Shown one piece after another: positions 9,342 to 22,022 of a stretch of DNA of 64,000 nucleotides. How positions within the stretch are numbered: position 1 is the first letter of the stretch; every line of letters starts with the position of its first letter. The notes below the pieces were generated by a model. It saw only the letters and a list, made by a program, of their open reading frames with translations, searched no databases and had not been told where the DNA came from. The DNA lies in assembly GCF_003967555.1 (NCBI RefSeq), contig NZ_BIFS01000002.1:1984001-2048000 (forward strand), written 5' to 3'. The translations under genes were made by a program, and so were the position numbers. This stretch comes from Dictyobacter kobayashii. Its GTDB lineage: Bacteria > Chloroflexota > Ktedonobacteria > Ktedonobacterales > Ktedonobacteraceae.

Positions 9342-10193
9342 CTAGCCAAGAGCAGGTGTTTGCTCTTTGATTTTATATCCCTGTTCATCCATACGTGGCC
9401 CGAAAAACTCGAGCCGGTAGGTGCCGCTCGGGCATAAGACCTCGTGATAGTAGCAGAAGTTGGGAGCAACTATCTGGACCGTGTTCCCGTGCTTTATCTC
9501 TTGCAGGGGCGTACTCACAAAACCATTCAGGGCTTCCTCACGGTCTGGATACTCCGTAACGCTACCCGTGGCGTCGACGATCGTGTAATGTGTTGTAAAG
9601 GGAAATTGCACGTAAGGTCGGAAGAAGGTGATAGGCTGATCATGGTGGTTGAAGAGCACTGTTGTATCGGTAGGGAACCAGGTTTTCCAGGTTTCGTTTG
9701 AGAAGATGCCTTGCCTGACATTAAGGTAACATACCGCGCACTCGGTTCTAGAGTTGGCCTCTGGCGGGTATGGCGTGTTGCCATAAATGATGGTGCGCAT
9801 ATTTTTATTTGGACGCCAGATGCCAGGCGTCTCCTGTAGATGTTCCCAGGTATGTTCGCCATAGAGCAAAACAGGTTTTCCCTGCTGATAGGCCGCTTTG
9901 GCTTCTTCCTGCGTAATCTCTTGCCAGGTTGAGATTGGAACACAGAAGTTGCTGCTCTTCTTTAGCGGCAACTTCTCAGGCAATAGTGATTTCCATGACT
10001 GTGATGAGAGGGGAATATCGATATCAATGAGTTGTTGCATAGCCTCAGTAAGATTGGCTATCGAAAGTTTCTTCCCATTGAGCAATTGAGCATGGTAGGT
10101 TCTTTCAAGCAACCATTGTTCGCTCAGTTGTACCGAAAAGGGGATGCTGTCATGGTCATCAACTGTGTTTTCCCGCTTCGTAAGTGTTGTCAT
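9342..10193 (-). CDS. Hypothetical protein, second gene of an unknown two-gene locus
   Basis: 283 residues, soluble. I do not recognise a family. It has several aromatic/proline-rich stretches (YGNTPYPPEANSRTE, FFRPYVQFPFTTHY), a CAVC pair near 150 and a C-terminal beta-rich part (VQIVAPNFCYYHEVLCPSG). The start at 10193 has AAAGGA about 11 bases upstream. The preceding gene ends at 10202, leaving 8 bases, so the two are almost surely cotranscribed. The histidine kinase gene follows 38 bases downstream on the same strand. Confidence 0.75.
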   Translation of the reverse strand: MTTLTKRENTVDDHDSIPFSVQLSEQWLLERTYHAQLLNGKKLSIANLTEAMQQLIDIDIPLSSQSWKSLLPEKLPLKKSSNFCVPISTWQEITQEEAKAAYQQGKPVLLYGEHTWEHLQETPGIWRPNKNMRTIIYGNTPYPPEANSRTECAVCYLNVRQGIFSNETWKTWFPTDTTVLFNHHDQPITFFRPYVQFPFTTHYTIVDATGSVTEYPDREEALNGFVSTPLQEIKHGNTVQIVAPNFCYYHEVLCPSGTYRLEFFGPRMDEQGYKIKEQTPALG

Positions 10194-10201
10194 AATGTTT
10201 A

Positions 10202-10708
10202 TTATCCTTTCAAGCTTGTGACCTCAGATGTGGCCTCTTTAGCTGGGGAACCTCCATCATCTAGCCACCGCTGTTGTGCCTCTGTCTCCGCAACGATATT
10301 CGGGAAGCTAGTATCGGGAAGATATGTTTTGCCGCGGTGTTGCCGCGTGGCCAATATTGGGGTGGGAGGAACACCCGGCCTCCCTTGTTCTTGATCATAA
10401 TATTCGTAGACCATCTGATCGCTACGTACTGGATGTGGATGCTGCCCTACTGGGGGAGCCATCGCTATTGGTCCGGGACGAGATGTTGGCCAGGTCGGAT
10501 AGATAACTGGACGTGTATCAGGGACGGATGGCAAGGGTATCTCTATAGGAGAATGATCATTGTTTTTATGGGAGCCTTTTGTGGCATTGCCCGCTTCCGC
10601 TTGAGCTATCTCCAGCGTCGCCGCTATCTCTTGTTCGAGCGCTTGTTTATTGAGTCCTGTATCTTTGATCTGATTTGACGACAGGATTGTTTGCTGTGAG
10701 GTTGCCAT
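10202..10708 (-). CDS. Hypothetical proline-rich small protein, first gene of the unknown locus
   Basis: 168 residues from the ATG at 10708 (an upstream GTG at 10717 is possible); AAAGGTGA lies about 9 bases before the ATG. The N-terminal 45 residues (LNKQALEQEIAATLEIAQAE) are helical and acidic; the rest is proline-rich and disordered (RPVIYPTWPTSRPGP, GVPPTPILATRQHRG) and ends in a Glu/Asp/Gly-rich tail. A short helical leader plus a low-complexity core is what RiPP-type precursors look like, but no conserved leader motif was identified, so this is only a possibility. Partner gene at 9342. Confidence 0.65.
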   Translation of the reverse strand: MATSQQTILSSNQIKDTGLNKQALEQEIAATLEIAQAEAGNATKGSHKNNDHSPIEIPLPSVPDTRPVIYPTWPTSRPGPIAMAPPVGQHPHPVRSDQMVYEYYDQEQGRPGVPPTPILATRQHRGKTYLPDTSFPNIVAETEAQQRWLDDGGSPAKEATSEVTSLKG

Positions 10709-11350
10709 AGGGGTCACCTTTCTTTATGAAGCAGGGACATGCTTACCGAGCTTCTTCCTTGCAATGTAAATATTTTTTTGCAAAGCGACACATGGCGTAT
10801 ATGTTTTCCGATGACATCATTTATTTTTGAAGAGAGAGATACAAGCGGAGAGAGCGGCCGAAGCCATCTCGGACGACATGGTCCGAGGGTGAAGAGGTTG
10901 TTCTGGCGCCTGTTCATACAAGAGACATGACTGAAAGGGCGGGGCTCATAAAAAGGTTTATGAGATACTCTTAGTATACACTATTTTATAAGTAAATACA
11001 AATATTTGTGAAATTTCATGGAGCCATACAATAAATTATTTTTTATACTATTGAAGCTCAGGAATTGGTTAAAAAATGGCTTAATAAAAAGTCAACTGTT
11101 TGCAGTTTTTTTCGATGAATATTGTTATGCTGTAAAAAATAATGTATACTTAATAAGTAGCGTCAGTGCTACGATAAATTAAACTCTGGAAGAGCATTTA
11201 AAACTTATCTCTGCCATGGGTGCGCGATACTCACATGTATTTCGTGTCTTTCTTCATATGAGTGCGTGATCGTACGGCGCACTGATATAGCCGTGCTTGC
11301 CACTGATTTTTTACGTTTTGGGCAAGCTGTATGCACAGAAGGAGAGCAGT
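10709..11350. other. 642-base intergenic region between divergent genes
   Basis: No convincing gene; a 67-codon minus-strand frame (10714-10917) has no ribosome binding site and overlaps the start region of the preceding gene. The right half is AT-rich and contains the promoter candidate at 11122-11150. Confidence 0.5.
11122..11150 (+). promoter_or_regulatory. Candidate promoter for the small membrane protein
   Basis: TTGTTA (11122-11127), 17-base spacer, TATACT (11145-11150). It would give a leader of about 190 bases before the ATG at 11351. Confidence 0.4.
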
Positions 11351-11482
11351 ATGTCGCCGCTTTTAATCCTGTTAGTATTCCTGTTAATCTTTCTAGGTAT
11401 TTATGCCTTTATGACCTATCGCCGTGATAGTGAAAAACGAGCGAGAGATAAAAGGCGCAACGAGTTCCACGATCGAGTCTAG
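11351..11482 (+). CDS. Small single-pass membrane protein
   Basis: 43 residues: one hydrophobic helix (LLILLVFLLIFLGIYAFM, about 4-21) followed by a highly charged tail (RRDSEKRARDKRRNEFHD). AAGGAGAG is about 7 bases before the ATG at 11351, which is why this start is preferred over an upstream in-frame start at 11297. Positive charge after the helix predicts an outside-in topology with a cytoplasmic tail. Function unknown. Confidence 0.6.
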   Translation: MSPLLILLVFLLIFLGIYAFMTYRRDSEKRARDKRRNEFHDRV

Positions 11483-11794
11483 TATGCACTCTATCATGGA
11501 TCGTAGGTGCGGCCGTATATATTGTCATGCCCGCCTCGGTTAATACTGCTTCTTCTTTCCAATCCTTATACCATTGTCTGGTAAAGCGGATATCACCCCC
11601 TCTCAGACACCCCGAAATAAAAGCAACCAGAAAAGAGCATCGTATAAGTTCGAGGCTTGCCCACGCTGTGTCCAAAAGGGACCCTGGCTTTTGATGGCTT
11701 TGGTGGTGAAAGAAGTTGTCGCGAAATCAAAGCATTGGCGGTCAGGTCGTGTGTTACAATGGGTGAAGTTTACCATAACAGTAAGGAGTATGTT
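11483..11794. other. 312-base gap upstream of the mannosidase
   Basis: No gene or strong hairpin recognised. It presumably holds the mannosidase promoter; a TACAAT at about 11755 is a possible -10 without a good -35. Confidence 0.4.
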
Positions 11795-14956
<3,162 letters not shown>

Positions 14957-15171
14957 GCCTCAGTCTAATCTGATAACCTTGAAACGACGCCTCATCCAAT
15001 GTCTGGAAGGGGTGTCGTTTTGTGCTTCAGGCAATTTTTGAAATTTCTTGATATTCAGGCGAAACAAGTGATCCAATATATTTTCCCTGGCGTATTCCAA
15101 CGTCAGTTTCAGGGCAGGGACTCATCACGACCTCGAGGAAGAACGCGCAACAGTTAACTGCGATCGTTTTT

Positions 15172-15492
15172 ATGCCGCTTAATCAACGTACCAGGCTCCA
15201 TAGCGGCGATCCAGCCACGCTCCAACTTGGCACAACCGGTATTACTTTACATGGCTCAGTGAAGCAAATCGCATCCGAGGCTATTGGTCCGGATGAGGCA
15301 CGCGCTCGCTTTCATTTACAGGGCCCCCTGGCTCAGATTGTCCTCACTCCTTCTGTGACTGTCATGGTGCAGATCGAAGCTACCCCCACTGCTCATACAT
15401 ATGCCGGCAGTTACTGTATGACGAGCGTACAGACTGGCACGCAGAGTGTGCTTTCACTCTTACCCGGGTTTGATCACATTCTTTCGTCGTAG
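15172..15492 (+). CDS. Stand-alone HlyD-like C-terminal domain
   Basis: 106 residues. The pattern LHSGDPATLQLG...HGSVKQIASEAIGPDEARARFHL...TVMVQIE...YAGSY...VQTGTQSVLSLLPGFDHIL matches only the terminal beta-barrel/membrane-proximal part of HlyD-family adaptor proteins. The usual membrane anchor, coiled-coil hairpin and lipoyl domain are absent, and no frameshifted remainder is visible in the 215 bases upstream. The ribosome binding site is weak. It is 16 bases before the C39 peptidase/exporter gene and could be a remnant of the adaptor that once accompanied it, or a minimal partner. Confidence 0.6.
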   Translation: MPLNQRTRLHSGDPATLQLGTTGITLHGSVKQIASEAIGPDEARARFHLQGPLAQIVLTPSVTVMVQIEATPTAHTYAGSYCMTSVQTGTQSVLSLLPGFDHILSS

Positions 15493-15508
15493 TAAGAAGG
15501 AGTTGTCT

Positions 15509-18043
15509 ATGCGAGATGCACAACCTGACGACAGACATACAGAAAAGGTGTCCGCTCAGACATTGCCAGAGCAGCAACCAGCAATGCGCATTCAGCAAGA
15601 TAGTGAGAGCGCTAACGCCCACATGCTATCACTTCCGCCAACTGTCCCCAGGCGACCAGGATCTGATCCTCAGGTAAATTCAGTCCAGAACATAGGCGAT
15701 GCCGGGGAACTGGGGATGCCGACACAGCATATGGGCGCCATCAAAGGTATGGCCGAACTCATTCGCTTAGCGCAACTGATACAGGAGGAGGAACGGCGTA
15801 CAGACCGACAAGCAGATCAGAGCGCCAGTTCATCTTCAGCGGCCAAACATGGTAACAAGCAACCCTTACAGCGTAAAAAGAAGAGCTGGCGCCGGGTTCC
15901 TGAGATGCGGCAGATGAGCGAAGTCGAGTGTGGCGCCGCCTGCCTGGCCATGATCCTGAATTATCATGGCTGTGCTACAATCATTTCGGAGGTACAGGAG
16001 CGCTGCGGCGTCGGACGTGATGGTTTGAGCGCCCTGGCTATTCTTGAATCGGCCCATCAATATGGATTGCGTTCACGACCCGTTTCTATCAAAGATATTG
16101 CAAATTTCCGTTTTGTCATGCTACCCGCAATCGTTCATTGGGAGTTTAATCACTTCATCGTTGTTGAGCGCTGGTCCAATCAATATGTAGATGTGGTCGA
16201 TCCAGCCGTTGGACGGCGGCGCCTGACAGCAGAGGAGTTTGCCGATGGTTTTACTGGCGTTGTGTTGATGCTGGAGCCGGGGCCACAATTTGAACGCCGT
16301 ACAGCCAGGCAAACCCTCTCACTCACGACCTATACGCGTTCGCTCTTGCGTCTACGAGGCACCATCGTACAAATATTATTGGCCTCATTGTTGCTCCAGC
16401 TGTTTGGCCTGGGCACGCCACTGTTAACACGCGCCATTGTGGATAACATCATTCCAATGCAAGCCGTCAATTTACTGACCTTTCTGGGTGTGGGAATGAT
16501 TATTCTGATTCTCACACAAGGCATCACGATGTTCTTGCGCTCCTCACTGCTCATCTATCTGCAAACACGCATTGACGCGCAGATGATGCTCAATTTCTTT
16601 GAACATATGCTGAGCTTGCCCTATCGCTTCTTTCAGCTCCGTCTCAGTGGTGACCTGCTTTCGCGCGTCAATAGCAATATTGTTATCCGTGATCTACTCT
16701 CCAATCAACTGGTCTCGACCTTGCTCGATGGCAGTACCGTGATCGTCTATATGGTCATCCTGTTCTCTCAATCGCCTCTGATCGCAGGGATCGCATTGGT
16801 GATTGGCCTCATTGAAGTTGCATTACTCGGGCTGAGCGCACCCGCTATTCGTAGAATGACACAGAAAGATCTGGCGGCTCAGGGAAAGACGCAGGGTTAT
16901 CTCAACGAGGCCCTGTCTGGTATTGCAACCCTGAAAGCCGCGGGAGCTGAACAGCGCGCGCTTGATCGCTGGACCAACCTGTTCTTTGATGAGATGAATA
17001 TCTCTATGCGCCTCAAATATCTTACCTCTATCATCAGTGCGCTGATGAATGTGCTCCAACTGCTAGCCCCACTTGTACTCCTCTGGGTTGGCGCGCTACA
17101 GGTGATTCACGGCATGATGTCGGTTGGTAGTATGCTGGCCCTCAATGTGCTGGCGGCCTCTTTTCTAACACCATTCAGTTCGCTCGCCACTACCAGTAGT
17201 AGTTTGCAGATTGTACGTGCTCACTTTGAGCGTATCTCTGATGTTGTGAGTGCGGAGATCGAGCAGAATCCACAGCAGGTGTCGCAGCCGCCGCGTTTGA
17301 CCGGACACATTGTGGTAAAAGATGTCAGCTTCCAGTACGATGCGCAAACACCCATGGCTGTACGCGATATCACGGTCTCTATCCAACCTGGTCAAAAGGT
17401 GGCGCTCGTTGGCAAAACCGGTTCCGGCAAGAGCACGCTTGGTAAATTACTGATCGGGCTGATAACGCCCACGCAAGGGGATATTCTTTTCGATGGCCTA
17501 TCCCTCCGAACCTTGAATTACCGTGCGTTGCGCAGTCAAATCGGGACGGTGTTGCAGGAAGCTTTTATCTTTAGTGGCTCGGTCCGTGAAAATATCGCGC
17601 TCAATGATCCAGAAATGGACATGGAACGTGTTGTGCTGGCCGCACAGGCAGCCGACCTTCATGAGGATATCGAGAAGATGCCGATGCAGTATGAGACGCT
17701 GGTATCAGAAGGTGGGAGTGCTTTCTCTGGTGGACAACGCCAACGCCTGGCCCTGGCCCGTGCTCTGGCCACCCGGCCTGGCATTCTCCTTTTGGACGAA
17801 GCGACCAGTGCATTAGATGTCGCGACGGAGCGCACGGTGGAAAAGAATATCAGTGCGCTCTCCTGTACACAGATCATCATTGCTCATCGTTTGAGCACTA
17901 TTCGTCACGCGGACCTGATACTCGTGTTGGATGAAGGTCGCATCGTAGAACAGGGCTCACACGCGACATTGTTAGGCCATAATGGTTACTATGCCAGACT
18001 TATTCAAGCGCAAATGGAAGATGGCACCATCACGGCTGGATAA
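15509..18043 (+). CDS. C39 peptidase domain ABC exporter (PCAT type)
   Basis: Cleaves a double-glycine type leader and exports the mature peptide. 844 residues from the ATG at 15509 (AAGGAG 6 bases upstream; the frame opens earlier at 15446). Residues 1-125 are an unusual Gln/Pro-rich disordered extension. C39 peptidase: Cys about 141 in EVECGAACLAM, His in HWEFNHFIVVE (about 215), Asp in VVDPAVG, all catalytic residues present. A six-helix transmembrane domain (about 285-560) follows. The ATPase has Walker A GKTGSGKST (about 634), signature SGGQRQR, Walker B LLLDEATSALD and switch histidine AHRLSTI. No obvious double-glycine precursor is within reach. Confidence 0.92.
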   Translation: MRDAQPDDRHTEKVSAQTLPEQQPAMRIQQDSESANAHMLSLPPTVPRRPGSDPQVNSVQNIGDAGELGMPTQHMGAIKGMAELIRLAQLIQEEERRTDRQADQSASSSSAAKHGNKQPLQRKKKSWRRVPEMRQMSEVECGAACLAMILNYHGCATIISEVQERCGVGRDGLSALAILESAHQYGLRSRPVSIKDIANFRFVMLPAIVHWEFNHFIVVERWSNQYVDVVDPAVGRRRLTAEEFADGFTGVVLMLEPGPQFERRTARQTLSLTTYTRSLLRLRGTIVQILLASLLLQLFGLGTPLLTRAIVDNIIPMQAVNLLTFLGVGMIILILTQGITMFLRSSLLIYLQTRIDAQMMLNFFEHMLSLPYRFFQLRLSGDLLSRVNSNIVIRDLLSNQLVSTLLDGSTVIVYMVILFSQSPLIAGIALVIGLIEVALLGLSAPAIRRMTQKDLAAQGKTQGYLNEALSGIATLKAAGAEQRALDRWTNLFFDEMNISMRLKYLTSIISALMNVLQLLAPLVLLWVGALQVIHGMMSVGSMLALNVLAASFLTPFSSLATTSSSLQIVRAHFERISDVVSAEIEQNPQQVSQPPRLTGHIVVKDVSFQYDAQTPMAVRDITVSIQPGQKVALVGKTGSGKSTLGKLLIGLITPTQGDILFDGLSLRTLNYRALRSQIGTVLQEAFIFSGSVRENIALNDPEMDMERVVLAAQAADLHEDIEKMPMQYETLVSEGGSAFSGGQRQRLALARALATRPGILLLDEATSALDVATERTVEKNISALSCTQIIIAHRLSTIRHADLILVLDEGRIVEQGSHATLLGHNGYYARLIQAQMEDGTITAG

Positions 18044-18086
18044 CCATCCATACCCCCCAAAAGTCCTGTAAAAAGAAACTGATCAA

Positions 18087-18115
18087 TTGACAGCCAAAAC
18101 ACTGCTCTGTATACT
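18087..18115 (+). promoter_or_regulatory. Consensus-like sigma-A promoter
   Basis: TTGACA (18087-18092), 17-base spacer, TATACT (18110-18115): the best match to consensus I found in the window together with the one at 54543. It would drive the NUP-family gene at 18338 with a leader of about 215 bases. Confidence 0.6.
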
Positions 18116-18337
18116 CAATTATTAGTACAGCCGGTATGCATTGTAGATAGCAAGGATATTTCGATATATCATCAATAAGCTGTTGGCGAATTTTCCACAT
18201 AGCATTCACTTCCAGCGAAAAAAAGCAAACGAATCTCTTGTATTTAACATGTGTATACATCCGGAATTCGGGTTATGTAGACAGGCTATGGATAGTTTTA
18301 TTGTTTAGCCTGAATCATTTTGTATGAAGGGAGTACG

Positions 18338-19303
18338 ATGGTCTTCAGTTCTTACTTCAAGCGTTTCGGCCTTGCTGCGTTCGGCCTGGCTCTGTGTCTG
18401 ATTGCATTGTTGGCCACACTGGGTGGCGTACATGCTGCTCCGGGTCCATTTCAGGTCAAAGTGCTGGTTATTACTATGTTTTCGTCTGAGACTCAGCCCT
18501 GGTTAGCGCACGAGAGCCTGCCTCTCGATTATAAGACTACTGGCGCTTTTAGCGATATGCATTGTAATAGTAACGGCCTCTGTGTTACGACCACTGGTGA
18601 AGAGAAAGTAAATGCTGCCGCCAGTATGATGGCGATCTTGCGCGATCCGCAATTTTCGTTCCAGAATACCTATTTTATGACTGCCGGCATCGGTGGTGCG
18701 TCTCCTTCTACCAATACACTAGGTTCCGCGGCCTGGGCACGCTGGGTTGTTGACTGGGATCAAGGCCATCATCTCCTGCCAAATACAGTTACCAATACGC
18801 CTTATGGCTACTTGCAGAATAATAAGGCAGGCACCGGTGTCTATCATCTCAATGAAACTCTAACCAATCTGGCGGTGAGCGTCACTTCTAAATTGCAGCT
18901 GCAGGATAGTGCCCAGGCACAGGCGGCCCGGCAGAAATATCCAAATCAGGCCAATCAGCATCCTTCAGTACTGGCTTGCGATACTATGGCGGGTGACGAT
19001 TATTGGGCCGGCCAGCAACTCTCAAATGAAGCGCAGTATATTACAGGTCAGTTGACAAATAATCAAGGAAAATATTGCACCACGGAACAAGAAGATACCG
19101 CTGTGGCTGCGGTTCTGCAGCGTACAGGTCATCTGGATCACTACCTGAACCTGCGTACAGCCAGCAATTTTGATCAGCCAGCGGCCGGCCAGACCATTCA
19201 GGATCTGCTGGCAACCTTCCCGGGTTCAAGCATCGCCTTCTCGAACGCTTACCTGGTTGGTTCAACCATGGCCCACTACCTGCTCACATATAATGGGGCA
19301 TAA
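18338..19303 (+). CDS. Purine nucleoside permease (NUP) family protein, exported
   Basis: 321 residues. A signal peptide (FGLALCLIALLATLGGVHA) ends near residue 32. The rest matches the NUP family (nucleoside-phosphorylase-like fold): FQVKVLVITMFSSE, CVTTTGEEKVNAAAS, YFMTAGIGGASPSTNTLGSAAWA, and C-terminal SIAFSNAYLVGSTMAHYL. Named after a fungal nucleoside uptake protein; in bacteria it is more likely an exported nucleoside-binding or phosphorolytic enzyme. The ATG at 18338 is preceded by GAAGGGAG; an upstream TTG at 18320 is less likely. It ends at a strong terminator. Confidence 0.85.
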   Translation: MVFSSYFKRFGLAAFGLALCLIALLATLGGVHAAPGPFQVKVLVITMFSSETQPWLAHESLPLDYKTTGAFSDMHCNSNGLCVTTTGEEKVNAAASMMAILRDPQFSFQNTYFMTAGIGGASPSTNTLGSAAWARWVVDWDQGHHLLPNTVTNTPYGYLQNNKAGTGVYHLNETLTNLAVSVTSKLQLQDSAQAQAARQKYPNQANQHPSVLACDTMAGDDYWAGQQLSNEAQYITGQLTNNQGKYCTTEQEDTAVAAVLQRTGHLDHYLNLRTASNFDQPAAGQTIQDLLATFPGSSIAFSNAYLVGSTMAHYLLTYNGA

Positions 19304-19341
19304 CCCATGGAGATTATCCGCATAAAGTTTGCTTAAGCAGT

Positions 19342-19386
19342 AAAACTGAGACACCTTTTTTGTAGAGAGGTGTCTCAGTTTTCTTA
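19342..19386 (+). terminator. Strong intrinsic terminator
   Basis: A perfect 15-bp stem (19342-19356 with 19368-19382), loop of 11, ending in TTTTCTTATT. The left arm starts with AAAA, so it can also work for the convergent gene at 19430. Confidence 0.88.
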
Positions 19387-19429
19387 TTGTGCTCTCGATA
19401 ACTGCTGATCAGTTCATGGCCGGGCTTGT

Positions 19430-21384
19430 TTATAGGCTCAAGCCAGTGACATTGGTGACGTTGCCCATATCGACTGTACATAGAGGCCCAACGTTGGCTA
19501 CATATTCGGGATCGGATGTGGATAATTTGTAGATGAACTCGACATATTCCGCCGTGCCATCATTGGCGTACCAGATCAGGTCATAGCTACCCTGGGGGAT
19601 ACCCTGGAAGTCAAAGTTTCCGTTCGCCTGGATGTCGGTTTTGTATGGGGCATTGTTCCATTTGTCAAACAAGCTACCCTGCGGCATGTTCCCACGTAGA
19701 CCCTGTACCAGCGCGATTTGTGAATAAGGGCGTGCCGGCGTGGTATTGGTAAAGTGCCCTTTGACATCTTGGGGCACGCTCAACTCTTGTTTGGCCTTCT
19801 GACCCTCCGGGGTGTCGGCATAGCTCTTAGCTAATTGCTGATAATACGTGATTGAGTTTGTACAAGAAGTAGCGCGTGTGGTTTCACCCTGACCCAGGAT
19901 AGCTTTGGATAAATCCCTATGTACCTGTGTGGCTATGGCAGGATATGGATAAGTCGAGACGATTTGATTGAACGAGTCTACCGCGCCATTATAGTCTTTA
20001 TTGTGTAGTTGCGTTTCGCCTTGCCCCAGGAATGCCTTTGACATATTTGTACGTGTATCATTAGTCTCTTTGGCACCTGGAAATGCAGTAAGAATTTTGT
20101 TGAAGCTATCAATCGCTGAACTATAATTCCCGGCCAGCAAATGGCTATTGCCTATCTGATAGTAAGAGGTGGCGTCCAGAGGCTGAGCACGGTTTTTGCA
20201 ACTGTCATTACAATACTGCAGGCCTAACGTTGTATCCAATATCTGGGTCGCATCTGTATAGTTTTGCGATTGCATACTTTGCTGGGCCATGGTAATACGT
20301 GTGTCTATGCTACCTGTCTGGGCACGCACTACCTGTTGTTGTACATCCTCTCCGGGTGGTGTGTTGTTGCCAGGGTTGCTAAAGTGGTCGATAACATATG
20401 CAAATTTCGGTAAGGCCTCATCATAATGATGATTTTTACTGAGATCCAATCCCATGAAGTATAGGTGCGGGCAATATCAGTACCATTTGGTGCCTGTTCA
20501 CCGGAGAATGCATATTCATTAATGGCCTGTTGCCATTTTTGCTGGCTTTCCAGCGCTTGTCCCTGCCATTGATGGAGGCTCGCTTGAGCAAATCGGGCCC
20601 AGCCAGAGAAAATCAAGAGCACCAGTAAGAAGACTGTAGAGACAATGCGGCGTTTTTTGCTGGTTGGTACGATAGCGCGCAGGCGCGTACGTACCAACCA
20701 TCCTACCGCGACAAGCACGCCAATGATCAATGCAGCAACTGAGGCCTGGGAGGCTCCCTCAGCCCAGTCGCTGCCCAGAAAATACAATCCTATCAACAGT
20801 GCTATAGTTAGCACAATCCCACCAATGAACAGCCATAGTGGTAACGGCGCGCTTTGTTTCTTAGGCTGTCTGGGCCTGGGTTGATGGCCGATATACGGTC
20901 CTTGTTGATAGTTTACTCCGGATTGATAGTTGGGTGGTGGATATATAGGTCCAGATTGGTAATTGGCCCCGGACTGATAGCTGGGTGGTGGGGGATAGCC
21001 AGCGCTGGATGGATAATTAGGTCCCGCTGGATAATAGTTGGGCGGTGGAGGATAACTAGCGCCGGATGGATAATTGGGTGGTGGTGGCGCATTCGGAATA
21101 GTTGAAGCGTTGGTCGGGTCAGGTTGAATATGCGATGGATTGTCAGTCACTGTGTTTTTTTGCGCAGGAGCATTGCTAGCGAGTGGCTCTAACTTTTGGG
21201 TTGGTTCTGGTGGCGTTGGGGACAATGGTGTTCCAGTTACTGTCTGGTCGTCGTTGTTGTCATTTGCTGGTACAGAAGGTGATGAATATGTGTTTTCTGG
21301 TTCATTTGAGGGCAGTGTTTTTTCAGTATCCTCCTCTTGAGCGGAGGCCTGGGAGAAAGGTTGGTCGTGGTAAGATGAGTCCAT
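19430..21384 (-). CDS. Proline-rich membrane-anchored TPR protein (frameshift at 20457)
   Basis: About 651 residues once repaired. Residues 1-185 are disordered and proline-rich, with tandem SYPPPPNYYPAG/NYQSG-type repeats. Two hydrophobic segments (LWLFIGGIVLTIALLIGLYFL and the one after EGASQASVAALIIGVLVAVGWLV) are followed by a third near RRIVSTVFLLVLLIFSGWA. The C-terminal part is a run of tetratricopeptide repeats (YYQIGNSHLLAGNYSSAIDSFNKIL, GETQLHNKDYNGAVDSFNQIV) ending in a small carboxypeptidase-regulatory-like beta domain. The frame breaks between ARTYT and MGLDLSKNHHYDEAL; one extra T at the TT (20457-20458) joins them. The start at 21384 has GGAGGT about 11 bases upstream. It is probably an envelope scaffold. 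Confidence 0.8.
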
Positions 21385-21588
21385 TCTTGTATGGGACCTC
21401 CATGTGCTATACAACTGCTATGAACTTTGGTGCTATCTGTATCTTCTTTCCGCGCATGTTATAAAAGGAGAAATATAGATCGCTTTTATATTTCCTAAGT
21501 AATAGAGACGCAAAAATGAGCTGAAAGTAGATAAATACTATTCGATATATTAACGTATTTAAACAGAAATGTAAATGCTCTGCCTGTT

Positions 21589-21595
21589 TTATTGG
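21589..21595 (+). repeat. Target-site duplication of repeat copy 3 (left)
   Basis: TTATTGG immediately left of the element; the identical 7 bases are at 21722-21728 immediately right of it. Confidence 0.75.
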
Positions 21596-21721
21596 CAGGG
21601 CTATTTAATGTTTTTCTTTGGCGCCTGCGGCGCCGGATTGGGGGTGTGGAGTGGACGGCCACAGCCACACACTCCACACCTGAAAGATGTACATTCTCTG
21701 GACGAACATTGAATAGCCCTG
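21596..21721. mobile_element. Palindromic repeat element, copy 3 (short form, both ends intact)
   Basis: 126 bp. CAGGGCTATTTAATGTT at the left and AACATTGAATAGCCCTG at the right are inverted repeats with one mismatch over 17 bases, flanked by TTATTGG on both sides. It has the GGCGCCTGCGGCGCC hairpin; its central palindrome (around 21644-21680) is the most degraded of all copies. This copy defines the ends of the family. It lies in the gap between the TPR gene and the helicase gene, which otherwise shows no gene. Confidence 0.88.
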
Positions 21722-22022
21722 TTATTGGATTATTGGAACCACAACTTGACTATTTGCGCCAGAACATGTAAACTCTAGGAGATATAACTGTTTGCATGGC
21801 TTGGAACAGACTACTCGCCGATCCTGTTCCCTGATAAAGACGCTAAAGAGCTCTGAGCAATCCTCTGTAGATTAATCTCTTCCTGCACGCCAGTTCTACT
21901 TGATATCAGTTAGCAGCATTGCTTCCGTTTCCTACGGCCTGCTCCTGGTACTCCCTATGGCGTTGTGCTTTTAGGGAACTATACAGCGTCCATAGATGAC
22001 GCTTTGGCCGAAAGGATTTTTA

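Noticed and set aside
10714..10917. Small minus-strand gene upstream of the unknown locus
   Set aside because: No ribosome binding site, overlaps the leader of the preceding gene, and atypical composition.
18030..18260. 76-residue minus-strand frame after the exporter
   Set aside because: Overlaps the promoter candidate at 18087 and has no start signal or family resemblance.
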